62,453 nt of DNA from positions 1 to 62,453 of the forward strand of contig JAJPJC010000470.1 in the NCBI GenBank assembly GCA_021324445.1, given 5' to 3'. Below, piece after piece: positions 41,243-50,557 of this stretch; positions within the stretch are counted from its first letter, which is position 1, and each line of letters begins with the position of its first letter. Source of the stretch: Isosphaeraceae bacterium (GTDB lineage: Bacteria > Planctomycetota > Planctomycetia > Isosphaerales > Isosphaeraceae). The translations under genes were made by a program, and so were the position numbers. The notes beneath the pieces are model-generated. The model saw only the letters and a list, made by a program, of their open reading frames with translations. It was not told the origin of the DNA and made no database searches.

Positions 41243-41270
41243 GTAGGTCAGGCTGGACAGCCTGACCTAC
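41243..41270. repeat. Simple palindrome, GTAGGTCAGGCT class (copy F)
   Basis: GTAGGTCAGGCT and AGCCTGACCTAC flank GGAC, a 12-bp stem with a four-base loop. It is half of the unit at 21664, without the second arm. It lies in the 82-bp gap after the SDR gene. The sequence GATGAGATGAT at 41211-41221 upstream resembles part of the loop of the ATTYCAG elements, which may be chance. Confidence 0.9.
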
Positions 41271-41294
41271 GTAGATCCCGGAGAATCGCGCGCG

Positions 41295-43124
41295 ATGACC
41301 GACCTGCTCATGACCCGTCTCGTGCTGCCGATGGGCGGCGCCGTCGTCCTGGTGGCGCTGACCTGGGTGCTGCTCCGCCGCAACGCGCCGTTGTGGGTGT
41401 TCCTGGCCGTGCTGCTGGCCGTGCCGCTGGCCCTGGTCCAGCTCCGCGCCAGTGTCCGCATCACCGGCTGGCACAATTTGATGCACTGTAGCTTCGTGTA
41501 CCAGATCGAGCGAGGAGGGGGCGTGCCGGAGAACCCGCTGATGGCCGGCGAGCCGCTGCGCTACTATTACGGCCAGCACTGGCTGCTGGCCCAGTTGATG
41601 CGGGTGGTGCCGCTGGCCCCGACGGTCCTGTTCGCCCTGTTCAATCTGCTGGCGGCGCTCCTCACGGCGGTCGCCCTCGACCGCGTGGCCGTGCGCCTGG
41701 GGCGCGCCAAGCCCTTCCGGGTCTTCGCCGTGATGATGGGCCTGATCGGCACGCTCGTGCCCAGTGGAGGACTTACTCTGAAGCTGGCCCAGACCGTGGG
41801 GATCCAGGTCGAGAACCGGGCGCCGCCGGTGCACAAGTTCTTCACGGCCAACAACAACCCGGTCGGCATCGCGGCCGCCGCGTTCGTCCTCCTGGGCCTG
41901 GTGAAGCTGGTCGACGGCCGTGGGGACCAGTCGCGCGGCGGCTACGCCCTGGTCGGGTTCGGCCTGCTCGCCGCCGGGTTGCTCTACCCGATGGCGTGGG
42001 TGCCCTGCGTCGCCGCGACCGGCCTGGTCGGGCTGGCGCGGCTCGCGGCCGGGCCCGACGACCGTCGCCGCGGCGCGATCCTGCTGGCGGTGCTGGTCGC
42101 CTGCGCCGCCGCCGTGTACCCGTATCTCCGCGCCATCACGGCGGGGAAGTCGGGGAGTTCGGAATTCGCGCCGGCCGGTCCGGCCGAACTGCTGCGCGGG
42201 GTGGAGAACCTGGTCCTGGTGCTGGCCTGGCCGGTGGTAATCTGGGCCGTGGCCGGCCCCGCGCTGGGTGAGTTCCTGGCCCGGAACCGGCCGGTCGCGA
42301 GGGTCCTGGCCCTCTGGTCGGTCGTCGGCGCGGCCCTGTTCCTGGCCGTGGCCGCGCCTGAGCGGATCCAGTACAAATTCCTGATCACCGGCCTGCTCGG
42401 CTTTGGCATCCTGCTGGGAGCGGGGCTCGCCGTGTTGTACGAGTCCCCCCGGTGGCGACTCCTGGCCTTCCTCATACCCCTGTCGATTCTCTTCGGCTTG
42501 CTGCGCGACCTGACCGACATGCTCTACGACTGGCGGCCCAGCGAGCCGATCGCCGAGGTCGGAACCCAGTTACGGCACCGCGACCCGGATCAGGACCGCC
42601 TGTACCGCTGGATCGACGAGCAAACCCCGCCCGAGGCCGTCTACCTGGACGACACGCTGATGGTGCCCGTGCTGGGCCGACGGACCCTCTACATCGGCTA
42701 CACGAGCACGAACAACGACCTGGACTTCTTCGACACGCATCACCATGACGGCTGGGGTGTCTGGGTCCACACGTATCTGACCGGCGTGACAGGTGTCAAC
42801 GCCTCCGAGGAGAAATCGCGATCCGCCCTGGCGCGGAACGTGTTTGCCGAGACCGGCGCCCCGATCGACGCGGCCGGGCTGAGCCGGGCGGCGGAGCAGC
42901 TCGGGGGCCGCCCCCTGTATGTCATCGCCCGCGATCTCCGGACGGCCGACCGGCTCCAGAGCCTGCCCTTCGTGGAGCTGGCCTTCCGCAACCCGGCCGC
43001 GATCGTCCTGCGGGTCAAGCCCGGGGACGGCTCCCGGGCCGCGCCGACCGCCGAGGCGCCGAGCCGTCGGCACCACGACGGACTCCCGACCGCGATCGAT
43101 TCGAGCAGTCGGCCGCGGTCGTAG
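41295..43124 (+). CDS. Large polytopic membrane protein, paralogue 3 (DUF2298-like)
   Basis: The 609-residue product has about ten or more hydrophobic segments. It contains WHNLMHCSFVYQIERGGGV and ENPLMAGEPLRYYYGQHW, corresponding to the blocks in the proteins at 17654 and 36816, here with the fuller YYY character typical of DUF2298. The soluble end (LYRWIDEQTPPEAVYLDDTL) aligns with the others. It is the most diverged of the three and lacks the A+T-rich patch. A glycan polymerase or C-fold transferase remains a hypothesis. Confidence 0.7.
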   Translation: MTDLLMTRLVLPMGGAVVLVALTWVLLRRNAPLWVFLAVLLAVPLALVQLRASVRITGWHNLMHCSFVYQIERGGGVPENPLMAGEPLRYYYGQHWLLAQLMRVVPLAPTVLFALFNLLAALLTAVALDRVAVRLGRAKPFRVFAVMMGLIGTLVPSGGLTLKLAQTVGIQVENRAPPVHKFFTANNNPVGIAAAAFVLLGLVKLVDGRGDQSRGGYALVGFGLLAAGLLYPMAWVPCVAATGLVGLARLAAGPDDRRRGAILLAVLVACAAAVYPYLRAITAGKSGSSEFAPAGPAELLRGVENLVLVLAWPVVIWAVAGPALGEFLARNRPVARVLALWSVVGAALFLAVAAPERIQYKFLITGLLGFGILLGAGLAVLYESPRWRLLAFLIPLSILFGLLRDLTDMLYDWRPSEPIAEVGTQLRHRDPDQDRLYRWIDEQTPPEAVYLDDTLMVPVLGRRTLYIGYTSTNNDLDFFDTHHHDGWGVWVHTYLTGVTGVNASEEKSRSALARNVFAETGAPIDAAGLSRAAEQLGGRPLYVIARDLRTADRLQSLPFVELAFRNPAAIVLRVKPGDGSRAAPTAEAPSRRHHDGLPTAIDSSSRPRS

Positions 43125-43156
43125 CCCCCGGGACCTTTGCTGTGCGTTGCGAAATC

Positions 43157-44164
43157 ATGTCGGTCTACAAAGAGACCCATCTGCCCCGACCGGTCAGACA
43201 CCCGCGGGCCGCCTCAGCCGGGACGGTCAAGTGGGTCGGCCGGTTCACGCTCTGGAGTACGACCTGCGCCTTGTTCCTGATCGTGGTCTCCGGGATCACC
43301 GCCCTGCTCTGGGCGCTGACTCCCCTGGCCCAAGCCCCGACGTTCGTGACCATCCACCGCCTGACCCTCACCGCGACCTTCCTCGCCGCCGCCGTGGCCT
43401 TCGCCAATCTGTTCTTCGTGCATCGCTGGCTCGTGCCGCCGCGCAACGCCTTCTACCGATCGCTGGAGGGGGCCAGGGTCCACGTCGGGCTGACGGCCTG
43501 GAATGACCAGGAGTCCATCGGACTGGCCGTGCGTGAATTCAAAGCCTGCCCGGACGTGCACAGAGTCATCGTGGTCGATAACAACTCCTCCGATGCGACC
43601 GCGCGGATCGCCGCCGAGGCGGGCGCCGACGAGGTGGTCATCGAGACCATCCCCGGTTACGGCTCCTGCTGCATGCGCGCCCTCGCCGAGGCGGCCCAGG
43701 ATGCCGACGTCATCATCCTGTGCGAGGGGGACATGACCTTCTCCGCGCGCGACGTCAAGAAGTTCCTCGCCTACCTGGAGAACTGCGACCTCGTCCTGGG
43801 CACCCGCGCCACGCAGGAACTCCGCGACCACGATACCCAGATGGATTGGCTCTTGAACCCTGGCAACCAGATCGTCGCCAAGCTGGTGCAGACCCGCTTC
43901 TGGGGCACCCGGCTGACCGACATGGGCTGCACCTACCGCGCGATCCGCGTCGAGGCGTATCGCCGCCTCAAGGGGCACCTGCGCGTCCGTGGGAGCCACT
44001 TTTCACCGCACATGTTCATTGAAGCATTAAAAATGGCCATGCGCGTCATCGAGATCCCGGTCTTCTTCCGCGCCCGGATCGGCGATTCGAAGGGGGTCGG
44101 CTCCAACAAGATCAAGGCCGCCCGGGTCGCGCTGAAGATGATCGGCCTGATTTACAAAGCCTGA
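43157..44164 (+). CDS. Membrane-anchored GT2, dolichyl-phosphate mannosyltransferase-like
   Basis: The 335-residue product has two N-terminal hydrophobic segments (about residues 30-55 and 68-90) before a GT-A domain with VHVGLTAWNDQESIGLAV, VVDNNSSDATARI and LCEGDMTFSARD. The order resembles DPM1-type enzymes that charge a polyprenyl phosphate with a sugar. Lipid-linked sugars of that kind serve GT-C transferases, which fits the neighbouring polytopic proteins (inference). The start could also be GTG at 43142. Confidence 0.82.
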   Translation: MSVYKETHLPRPVRHPRAASAGTVKWVGRFTLWSTTCALFLIVVSGITALLWALTPLAQAPTFVTIHRLTLTATFLAAAVAFANLFFVHRWLVPPRNAFYRSLEGARVHVGLTAWNDQESIGLAVREFKACPDVHRVIVVDNNSSDATARIAAEAGADEVVIETIPGYGSCCMRALAEAAQDADVIILCEGDMTFSARDVKKFLAYLENCDLVLGTRATQELRDHDTQMDWLLNPGNQIVAKLVQTRFWGTRLTDMGCTYRAIRVEAYRRLKGHLRVRGSHFSPHMFIEALKMAMRVIEIPVFFRARIGDSKGVGSNKIKAARVALKMIGLIYKA

Positions 44165-44255
44165 GGCGGTCGCCCCCCTGGATTCGAGCGGCCGGTCTCG
44201 TTCCAATAAGAATCGCGGTCGCAACGTCCGGAAGACGGAGGTTCATTCAAGCATC

Positions 44256-45050
44256 ATGAAAGTCGTCATCTTCTGCGGCGGCCTGGGCGTCCGGATGCGG
44301 GAAGTCTCCGAGGAGATTCCCAAGCCGATGCTCCGCATCGGCGACCGGCCGATCTTGTGGCACATCATGAAGTACTATGCCCACTACGGGTTCCAGGACT
44401 TCATCCTCTGCCTGGGCTATCGAGCCATCACCGTCAAGAACTATTTCCTGGGCTACAGCGAGCTGGCGGCGAATGACTTCGTGATCTCCCGGGGTGGGAA
44501 GGAGGTCCGGCACCTGCCCAGCGAGATCGACGGCTGGAACATCACCCTGGTCGACACCGGCCTGCACACCAACATCGGGCAGCGGCTCAAGAAGATCCAG
44601 CCGTTGCTCGAAGGCGACGAGCTCTTCCTGGCCAACTACGGGGACAACCTCACCGACGCCCCGCTCGACGAGATGGTGCAGGAGATGCGGGACGACCCGT
44701 CCCAGGTCGCCGCCTTCCTCTGCGTGCCGCCCAGCCACAGCTTCCACGTCGTCACCTGCGTGGGCACCGGCAAGAAATGCTCGGTCGGCCGGATCGCGAC
44801 GGCCAAGGACAGCAATCTCTGGATCAACGGCGGATACTTCGTCCTCCGCCGGGAGATCTTTCCCTATCTTGAGGGAGGCCGCGAGCTCGTGCCCGACGCC
44901 TTCAACGCCCTGCGCGAAGACGGCAAGCTCGTCGCCTGGCGCCACGAGGGCTTCTGGGCCTCGATGGATACGCCCAAGGAGATGTACTTCCTCAACGAGC
45001 TCTACAGCAACGGCCAGGCCAAGTGGGCGAAGTGGGATCGCGAACTGTAG
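44256..45050 (+). CDS. rfbF: Glucose-1-phosphate cytidylyltransferase
   Basis: The 264-residue product begins KVVIFCGGLGVRMREVSEEI and continues with KPMLRIGDRPILWHIMKYY, the classical N-terminus of RfbF/DdhA. It forms CDP-glucose from CTP and glucose 1-phosphate, the entry to CDP-deoxysugars such as paratose or abequose. The companion 4,6-dehydratase RfbG is not evident in the window; the SDR at 38690 or 40265 may act in that route. A good GGAGG site lies about ten bases before the ATG. Confidence 0.88.
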   Translation: MKVVIFCGGLGVRMREVSEEIPKPMLRIGDRPILWHIMKYYAHYGFQDFILCLGYRAITVKNYFLGYSELAANDFVISRGGKEVRHLPSEIDGWNITLVDTGLHTNIGQRLKKIQPLLEGDELFLANYGDNLTDAPLDEMVQEMRDDPSQVAAFLCVPPSHSFHVVTCVGTGKKCSVGRIATAKDSNLWINGGYFVLRREIFPYLEGGRELVPDAFNALREDGKLVAWRHEGFWASMDTPKEMYFLNELYSNGQAKWAKWDREL

Positions 45051-45071
45051 GAGTCGGGCGATCCCTGGCTG

Positions 45072-45140
45072 AAGATCGGGGGACGGAGCCCCCTCTCACA
45101 GGCGGATTCGGGAGGAGCCGGCTCCGGCCGGCGATCCCTG
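45072..45140. repeat. Imperfect inverted repeat, GACGGAGCCG class (copy H)
   Basis: The left arm near 45072-45095 (AAGATCGGGGGACGGAGCC...) and the right arm near 45111-45140 (GGAGCCGGCTCCGGCCGGCG...) are inverse and related to the units at 36715 and 57108. A little downstream, 45166-45181 shows CGCCACCCGCCACGCA, similar to the GGGTGGC heptamers at 52193. The pair fills the 152-bp gap before the PIG-L gene. Confidence 0.75.
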
Positions 45141-45202
45141 ACGTTTGTCTGCGACGCTCAGTAACTCGCCACCCGCCACGCAGCGAGCAAAGCGAGCGAC
45201 CA

Positions 45203-45865
45203 ATGCAAGAGTTCCGGTTCGACCTGACCGCGACGGCCGGACGTGCTCTCCGGGTGCTGGCCCTCGGCGCCCATGCCGACGACATCGAGATCGGCGCCGG
45301 TGGGACCGTGCTCCGCTTGATCGAGGATTTCCCGGGGGTGGAGTTTCAGTGGGTCGTCCTGACCAGTCGCGGCGATCGGACCGCGGAAGCCCGCCGCAGC
45401 GCCGAGGCCTTCCTCGGTCCCGCGGCGAAGTCGATCGAGCTGCCGGGGTTCCAGGACGGCTTCCTGCCTTACAGCGGCGGCGAGGTCAAGCAGTTCTTCG
45501 AGACCCTCAAGCCCTTCGCACCCGACCTGATCCTGACCCACTGCCGCGGCGACCTCCACCAGGACCACCGCCTGGCCTGCGAGCTGACCTGGAACACCTT
45601 CCGCGATCACCTCATCCTCGAGTACGAGATCCCCAAGTACGACGGTGACCTGGGAACGCCCAACTTCTACGTCCCGCTCCGCCCGGAGCACGTCCAGCGG
45701 AAGATCGGCCTCCTGGCCGAGCACTTCGGCAGCCAGCAAGGGAAGCACTGGTATCAGGCGGAGACCTTCCTGGGCCTGATGCGAATCCGGGGCATGGAAT
45801 GCCACCTCGCCGGACACGCCGAGGCCTTCTATTGCCGCAAGGTCGTCCTGGCCGGCGCCGGGTGA
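45203..45865 (+). CDS. PIG-L family deacetylase
   Basis: The 220-residue product has LALGAHADDIEIGAGG near residue 20 (family form HPDDxE, here HADDIE) and LTHCRGDLHQDHR near residue 115, giving the zinc-binding His and Asp residues. PIG-L/LmbE enzymes remove N-acetyl groups from GlcNAc-type sugars or precursors. Here it may deacetylate a sugar of the glycan. It is the last plus-strand gene before a convergent minus-strand gene. ATG 45203 is preferred over the frame start at 45023, which reads through repeats. Confidence 0.87.
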   Translation: MQEFRFDLTATAGRALRVLALGAHADDIEIGAGGTVLRLIEDFPGVEFQWVVLTSRGDRTAEARRSAEAFLGPAAKSIELPGFQDGFLPYSGGEVKQFFETLKPFAPDLILTHCRGDLHQDHRLACELTWNTFRDHLILEYEIPKYDGDLGTPNFYVPLRPEHVQRKIGLLAEHFGSQQGKHWYQAETFLGLMRIRGMECHLAGHAEAFYCRKVVLAGAG

Positions 45866-45898
45866 GCGGGCCGGCGCGCAGGATCTCCACCACCCGCA

Positions 45899-45918
45899 CC
45901 CGGTCCACCGTGACCGGG
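45899..45918. terminator. Possible bidirectional hairpin between convergent genes
   Basis: CCCGGTC and GACCGGG form a 7-bp stem with a six-base loop in the 72-bp gap between two converging genes. There is no T tract on either side, so intrinsic termination is uncertain. Confidence 0.35.
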
Positions 45919-45937
45919 CCGGGACGCCTCCCCACCC

Positions 45938-48900
45938 TCAGCTCGTGACCGTGAGCTGGAACTTCTGGCTGGCGCTGCCAGGACCGTTGCTGTCCGTGGC
46001 CGTGACGAACAACGGGCCCGTGAAACCCGCATCGGGCGTGATGGTCAATGTCGACCCGCTGACGCTGACGCTCGCCTGGCCCTGGCCCGGCTGGGCGTAG
46101 ACCAGCAACCGGGGATTCTCGTTGTAGCTGGGACCGAGCTGCGCGATCAGCGTGCCGGTCAGGCCCGAGCCGCTCCAGCGGTAGAAGCCGCCGCTGGGCA
46201 GGATGTAGTACCAGGCCCCGCCGCTGCCGGCCACCCACTGCTCGCCCCCGCCGTAGGAGTTGGTCCAGTAGTTCCCCGTGGTGAAGAGGCCCAGGGTGAT
46301 CTCGAGGTGGTAGGCCAGCGAGTCGACGGTCGCCGAGTAAGTCAAGGGGAGGCCGGCCGGGTCGCTCCCTTGCAAACTCAGCGTCAGGCTCTGGCCGGCG
46401 GCCACCGACTGGTTGGCAATCGCCGCCAGGGCCGGCACGTCCGTCACGGTCACCGGGAACGTCTGGCTGGCGCTGCCATTGGCGTTGCTGACCATGGCCG
46501 TGACGTACACGAGGCCCGTGAAGCCCGCGGCGGGCGTAATGGTCAGCGTGGACCCGCTGAGGCGGACACTCGCCTGACCGGAGTCGACCCGCGCCGAGTA
46601 GGTCAAGGGGAGGCCGGCCGGGCCGCTGCCCTGCAAACTCAGCGTCAGGCTCTGGACGTTGGTCGTGGCCTGGGCGGGGATCGCCGCCAGGGTCGGCAGG
46701 GCAGTGGAGGGAGACACGGTGAGCACGAAGGTCTGGCTGGCGCTGCCAGGACCGTCGCTGACGGTGGCCGTGACGTAGAGGAGGCCCGTGAAGCCCGCGT
46801 TGGGCGTGATGGTCAGCGTGGACCCACTGAGGCTGACACTCGCCTGACCCTGCCCCGGCTGGGCATTGACCAGCAGGCTGGGGTTGGCGTTGTAGCTGGG
46901 GTCGAGCTGCGCCACGAACGTGCCGGTCAGGCCCGACCCGCTCCACTTGTAGAAGGCACCGCTGGGCAGGATATAGTACCAGACCCCGCCGGTCCCCTGC
47001 ACCCACTGCTCGCCCCCGCCATAGGCGTTGGTGTAGTAGTCCCCCGTGGAATAGAGGCCGAGGGTGGACTTGAGGTGGTAGGCCAGCGAGTCGACGCTCG
47101 CCGAGTCGGTCAGGGGCAGGCCGTTGGGGTCGCTCCCCTGCAAACTCAGCGTCAGGCCCTGGCCGAAGGCCACCGTCTGGTTGGCAATCGCCGCCAGGAT
47201 CGGCGGGGCAGTCACGGTCACCGGGAAGGCCTGGCTGGTGCTGCCATTACTGTTACTGACGATGGCCGTGACGTAGAGGAGGCCCGTGAAGCCCGCATCG
47301 GGCGTGATGGCCAGGATGGACCCGCTGAGGTTGACACTCGCCTGGCCCTGACCCGGCTGGGCATTGACCAGCAGGCTGGGGTTGGCGTCGTAGCTGGGAC
47401 CGAGCTGGGCGATCAGCGTGCCGGTCAGGCCCGACCCGCTCCAGCGGTAGAAGCCACCGCTGGGCAGGATGTAGTACCAGGCCCCGCCGCTGCCGGCGAC
47501 CCACTGCTCGCCCCCGCCGTAGGAGTTGGTGTAGAAGCTCCCCGCCTCGTAGAGGCCCAGGGTCGACTTGAGGTGGTAGGCCAGCGAGTCGGCTCGCGCC
47601 GAGTAGGTCAAGGGGAGGCCGGCCGGGCCGCTGCCTTGCAAGGTCAGCGTCAGGCTCTGGACGTTGGTCGTGGCCTGGGCGGGGATCGCCGCCAGGACCG
47701 GCGGGGCATTCGTGGCGATCACCGTGAGCTGGAAGGTCTGGCTGGCACTGAGATGGCCGTTGCTGACGGTCGCCGTGACGGCCAGCAATCCGGCGAAGCC
47801 CGCGGCGGGCGTGATGGTCAGCGTCGAGCCGCTGAGGCTGACACTCCCCTGGCCCTGACCCGGCTGGGCATTGACCAGCAAGCTGGGGTTGGCGTTGTAG
47901 CTGGGACCAAGCTGGGCCACCAGCGTGCCGGTCAGGCCCGAGCCGCTCCACTGGTAGAAGGCGCCGCTGGGCAGGATGTAGTACCAGGCCCCGCCGTTGC
48001 CGGCCACCCACTGCTCGCCCCCGCCGTAGTAGTTGGTGTAGAAGCTCCCCGCCTCGTAGAGGCCCAGGGTCGACTTGAGGTGGTAGGCCAGCGAGTCGAC
48101 ACTCGCCGAGTCGGTCAGGGGCAGGCCGTTGGGGTCGCTCCCTTGCAAACTCAGCGTCAGGCTCCGGCCGGCAGTCATCGACTGGGCGGGGATCGCCGCC
48201 AGGGTCGGCGTGCCGGGAGTCACCGTCACCACGGTGCTCGCCGTGGCGGTGTCGCCGGACGCGTCAGCCACGGTCACGCTCAGCGTGTAGGTCCCGGGTG
48301 CGGGCGCGTCGAGCAGGTACGAGTCGGTCGTCCGGGTCGAGATCACCCGACCGGCCTGCGCGAGCTGCCAGGTCAGGGTGTAGGGGGTGGTTGCGCCGAA
48401 GTTGCTGGTCGAGATCAGCCGGGCGTCCGCCCAGACGGCGTGATCGGTGGCACTGTTGCTGCCGGGCGCCGCCGCGACGACCAGGTTGAGCGACTGCACG
48501 CCGGCGACGTTCACGTCGATGGGAATCCCCCCCGAGGCGAGGGTGATCGTCGACGACTGATAGAGGAGCCGGCCGTCGCCGTAGACCTGGAAGACCACCG
48601 CCGAGGAGCTGGGGTCCGACCAGCCGTCGACGCCGAGGGTGGACTGGAACCGGGAGTACTGGCCGTCGAGGGGAATCGTGACCGACGAGCCGGCCTTGAC
48701 ACCCAGTCCCTTGGTGTAGTACTGGCCGGCCAGGATGATCGGGGCCCCGGCGCTGGTCGCATCGGGCTGGACGGTTGCCGAGCCGCTGGCGGGGACCAAT
48801 GGCAGGTTGCTGGCGTAGGTCACGCCGTAGCCGTCGTATTCCACCGGCTGCAAGGCGGTCACGGCCGACGGCTGCCCGGCCAGGGCGGCCTGGGCGAACT

Positions 48901-50557
48901 GGGCCAGGGTGAAGCCGCTGGGGTTGAGGTTGCCCCGCAGGATGTTCAGATCGGCCCAGTTCACCACCCCATCGTCGTTGAAGTCCCCCTGATCCCAACC
49001 CGCGTTGGTCTGGCCGGAGTTGGCCAGCAGGATCTGAAGGTCGGGGTAGTCGACCGTACCGTCGAGGTTGGCATCGCCCAGGGGCAGGATCTCGGTCATC
49101 ACGGCATTCCACTTCTGGCTGCCCGTGGCGAGGATGTTGGGGAGCAATCCCCAGAAGCCGTCGCCCCACAACGAGTACAGCTCCAACAGGCCGCCGCCCG
49201 CCTGCTCCCAGGCGTGGATCAGGTTGATGTAGACCTGGAACATCCGAGGATCCGACTGCGCCTGGAGCTCGAGGTTATAGTTCGACCCGGTCCCCCCCTC
49301 GCCCAGGCTCTGGCCCCCCTCATAGCCGACGAGGCTCAGCCCATAGCTGTGGGCGATGGCGGCATTGGTCTGGAGCGCGGAAGTCAGCCCCCCAGTGATG
49401 TACGATTCGAGCTCGGAGAAGATCTCGTTGAGCGTGAGCCCGGCCTGGGTGTCATTGGGGATCCCGGCATAGGTGTAGATGGCCATTCCCCAAAGGTACT
49501 GGCTCGGGGCGCCGTAGTTCTGCTGGATGAACTGAAGGGCCCACTGCTGATACCTGGGGTCGTCGGTGAACCCGGCAAAGATCGGCCGGACCTGGGCACT
49601 GCGCGCGCCAAAGGCCTGGTCGAAGGCCCTGGCGATCGCGACCATCTCGTAGGCGCTCTGCTGCGCGACCATCACGTACTGGCCTGCGGACTGGCTCACC
49701 AGCGGGTTTGACCTGGCGATCGTGTACACCTGGTTGTATTGCCAGAAGGTCGAGTTCCAGTTCTCATTGCCGTACTCGAGGTAGACATGCAGGCCCGGGT
49801 CCAGCCTGGCCGCGAAGAGCTGGGCGAGGTTCTGGATGTAGTTGGGCGTGGCCTCCACCGGGATGTTGATCCAGATGTCCTTGTGCGCCTCGTTGCCCAG
49901 CTCGATGATGTCCTCCCAGGGAACCGGCGTCGTATCGGCCACGACGAACGAGTTGGGTGGGGTGCGCAACGACCAGGTTGATTCGTACGAGTCGTTGGTC
50001 AGGGTCCAGTTCAGGAACCGGATGGTGGAGAACGGCTGGAGCTGCTGGAGGAAGGCATTCGTGAACATCTGATTGGAGCTAGGGGAGTACCCGGGCATGT
50101 ACAGGTGGAAGTTGTCCATCGGGTTGGCGGTGTTGATGTTGAAAACGCTCATGTACAAAAAGTTGCCGCCCTGGCTGTGGTGGACGACGACCGTGCCGGT
50201 GGTCACGCCGTTGGCCCCGGTGGTGACCGGCCCGGCGAGCTGGCCGTCGCCCCAGAAGTTCACCGTGGCCGAGCCGGTGTAGCTGAGCTGGTAGTCGCCG
50301 TCGGGGTAGTTGCCCAGGTCGAACTGGGTCCAGGCATTGGCCAGGGGATAGTTGTCCGCCGTCAAGGGGACGCTGCCCGAGGGGTTGCCGGTGAGAGTCC
50401 AGGCGGCGGCGAGGTTGTGGACGTCAGTCCATATTGGTTCATTTTCATAAATGGAATTTGTTCCCAGGTTGACGCCGATGTCGGCGCTGAGGAGGGTCCG
50501 GGATTCGAGTCCTTCGGCCCGGGGTCGGAACACCTGGGTGCGCTGCTGCCGTTTCAT
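45938..50557 (-). CDS. Giant exported protein with LEPR-XLL motif, dockerin, NPCBM and repeated domains
   Basis: The 1,539-residue product starts at 50557. Residues about 13-24 hold EGLESRTLLSAD, a LEPR-XLL motif marking planctomycete exported proteins. Residues about 25-500 look like a carbohydrate-active catalytic or binding region (VYLEYGNENWNSTFW), family not identified. A dockerin pair lies near 505-565 (GDANLDGTVDYPDL and GDFNDDGVVNWADL). An NPCBM-like domain (YTKGLGVKAGSSVTI) follows, then an Ig-like domain and five tandem units of about 160 residues. Four contain a roughly 90-residue insert with GGGEQWV and WYYILPSG; the fourth unit lacks it. The protein probably acts on or anchors to the surface glycan. 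Confidence 0.88.
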   Translation of the reverse strand: MKRQQRTQVFRPRAEGLESRTLLSADIGVNLGTNSIYENEPIWTDVHNLAAAWTLTGNPSGSVPLTADNYPLANAWTQFDLGNYPDGDYQLSYTGSATVNFWGDGQLAGPVTTGANGVTTGTVVVHHSQGGNFLYMSVFNINTANPMDNFHLYMPGYSPSSNQMFTNAFLQQLQPFSTIRFLNWTLTNDSYESTWSLRTPPNSFVVADTTPVPWEDIIELGNEAHKDIWINIPVEATPNYIQNLAQLFAARLDPGLHVYLEYGNENWNSTFWQYNQVYTIARSNPLVSQSAGQYVMVAQQSAYEMVAIARAFDQAFGARSAQVRPIFAGFTDDPRYQQWALQFIQQNYGAPSQYLWGMAIYTYAGIPNDTQAGLTLNEIFSELESYITGGLTSALQTNAAIAHSYGLSLVGYEGGQSLGEGGTGSNYNLELQAQSDPRMFQVYINLIHAWEQAGGGLLELYSLWGDGFWGLLPNILATGSQKWNAVMTEILPLGDANLDGTVDYPDLQILLANSGQTNAGWDQGDFNDDGVVNWADLNILRGNLNPSGFTLAQFAQAALAGQPSAVTALQPVEYDGYGVTYASNLPLVPASGSATVQPDATSAGAPIILAGQYYTKGLGVKAGSSVTIPLDGQYSRFQSTLGVDGWSDPSSSAVVFQVYGDGRLLYQSSTITLASGGIPIDVNVAGVQSLNLVVAAAPGSNSATDHAVWADARLISTSNFGATTPYTLTWQLAQAGRVISTRTTDSYLLDAPAPGTYTLSVTVADASGDTATASTVVTVTPGTPTLAAIPAQSMTAGRSLTLSLQGSDPNGLPLTDSASVDSLAYHLKSTLGLYEAGSFYTNYYGGGEQWVAGNGGAWYYILPSGAFYQWSGSGLTGTLVAQLGPSYNANPSLLVNAQPGQGQGSVSLSGSTLTITPAAGFAGLLAVTATVSNGHLSASQTFQLTVIATNAPPVLAAIPAQATTNVQSLTLTLQGSGPAGLPLTYSARADSLAYHLKSTLGLYEAGSFYTNSYGGGEQWVAGSGGAWYYILPSGGFYRWSGSGLTGTLIAQLGPSYDANPSLLVNAQPGQGQASVNLSGSILAITPDAGFTGLLYVTAIVSNSNGSTSQAFPVTVTAPPILAAIANQTVAFGQGLTLSLQGSDPNGLPLTDSASVDSLAYHLKSTLGLYSTGDYYTNAYGGGEQWVQGTGGVWYYILPSGAFYKWSGSGLTGTFVAQLDPSYNANPSLLVNAQPGQGQASVSLSGSTLTITPNAGFTGLLYVTATVSDGPGSASQTFVLTVSPSTALPTLAAIPAQATTNVQSLTLSLQGSGPAGLPLTYSARVDSGQASVRLSGSTLTITPAAGFTGLVYVTAMVSNANGSASQTFPVTVTDVPALAAIANQSVAAGQSLTLSLQGSDPAGLPLTYSATVDSLAYHLEITLGLFTTGNYWTNSYGGGEQWVAGSGGAWYYILPSGGFYRWSGSGLTGTLIAQLGPSYNENPRLLVYAQPGQGQASVSVSGSTLTITPDAGFTGPLFVTATDSNGPGSASQKFQLTVTS

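Noticed and set aside
46307..49711. Open frame of about 1,134 codons opposite the giant dockerin protein
   Set aside because: It mirrors the internal repeats of the real gene on the other strand and has no recognisable motif.
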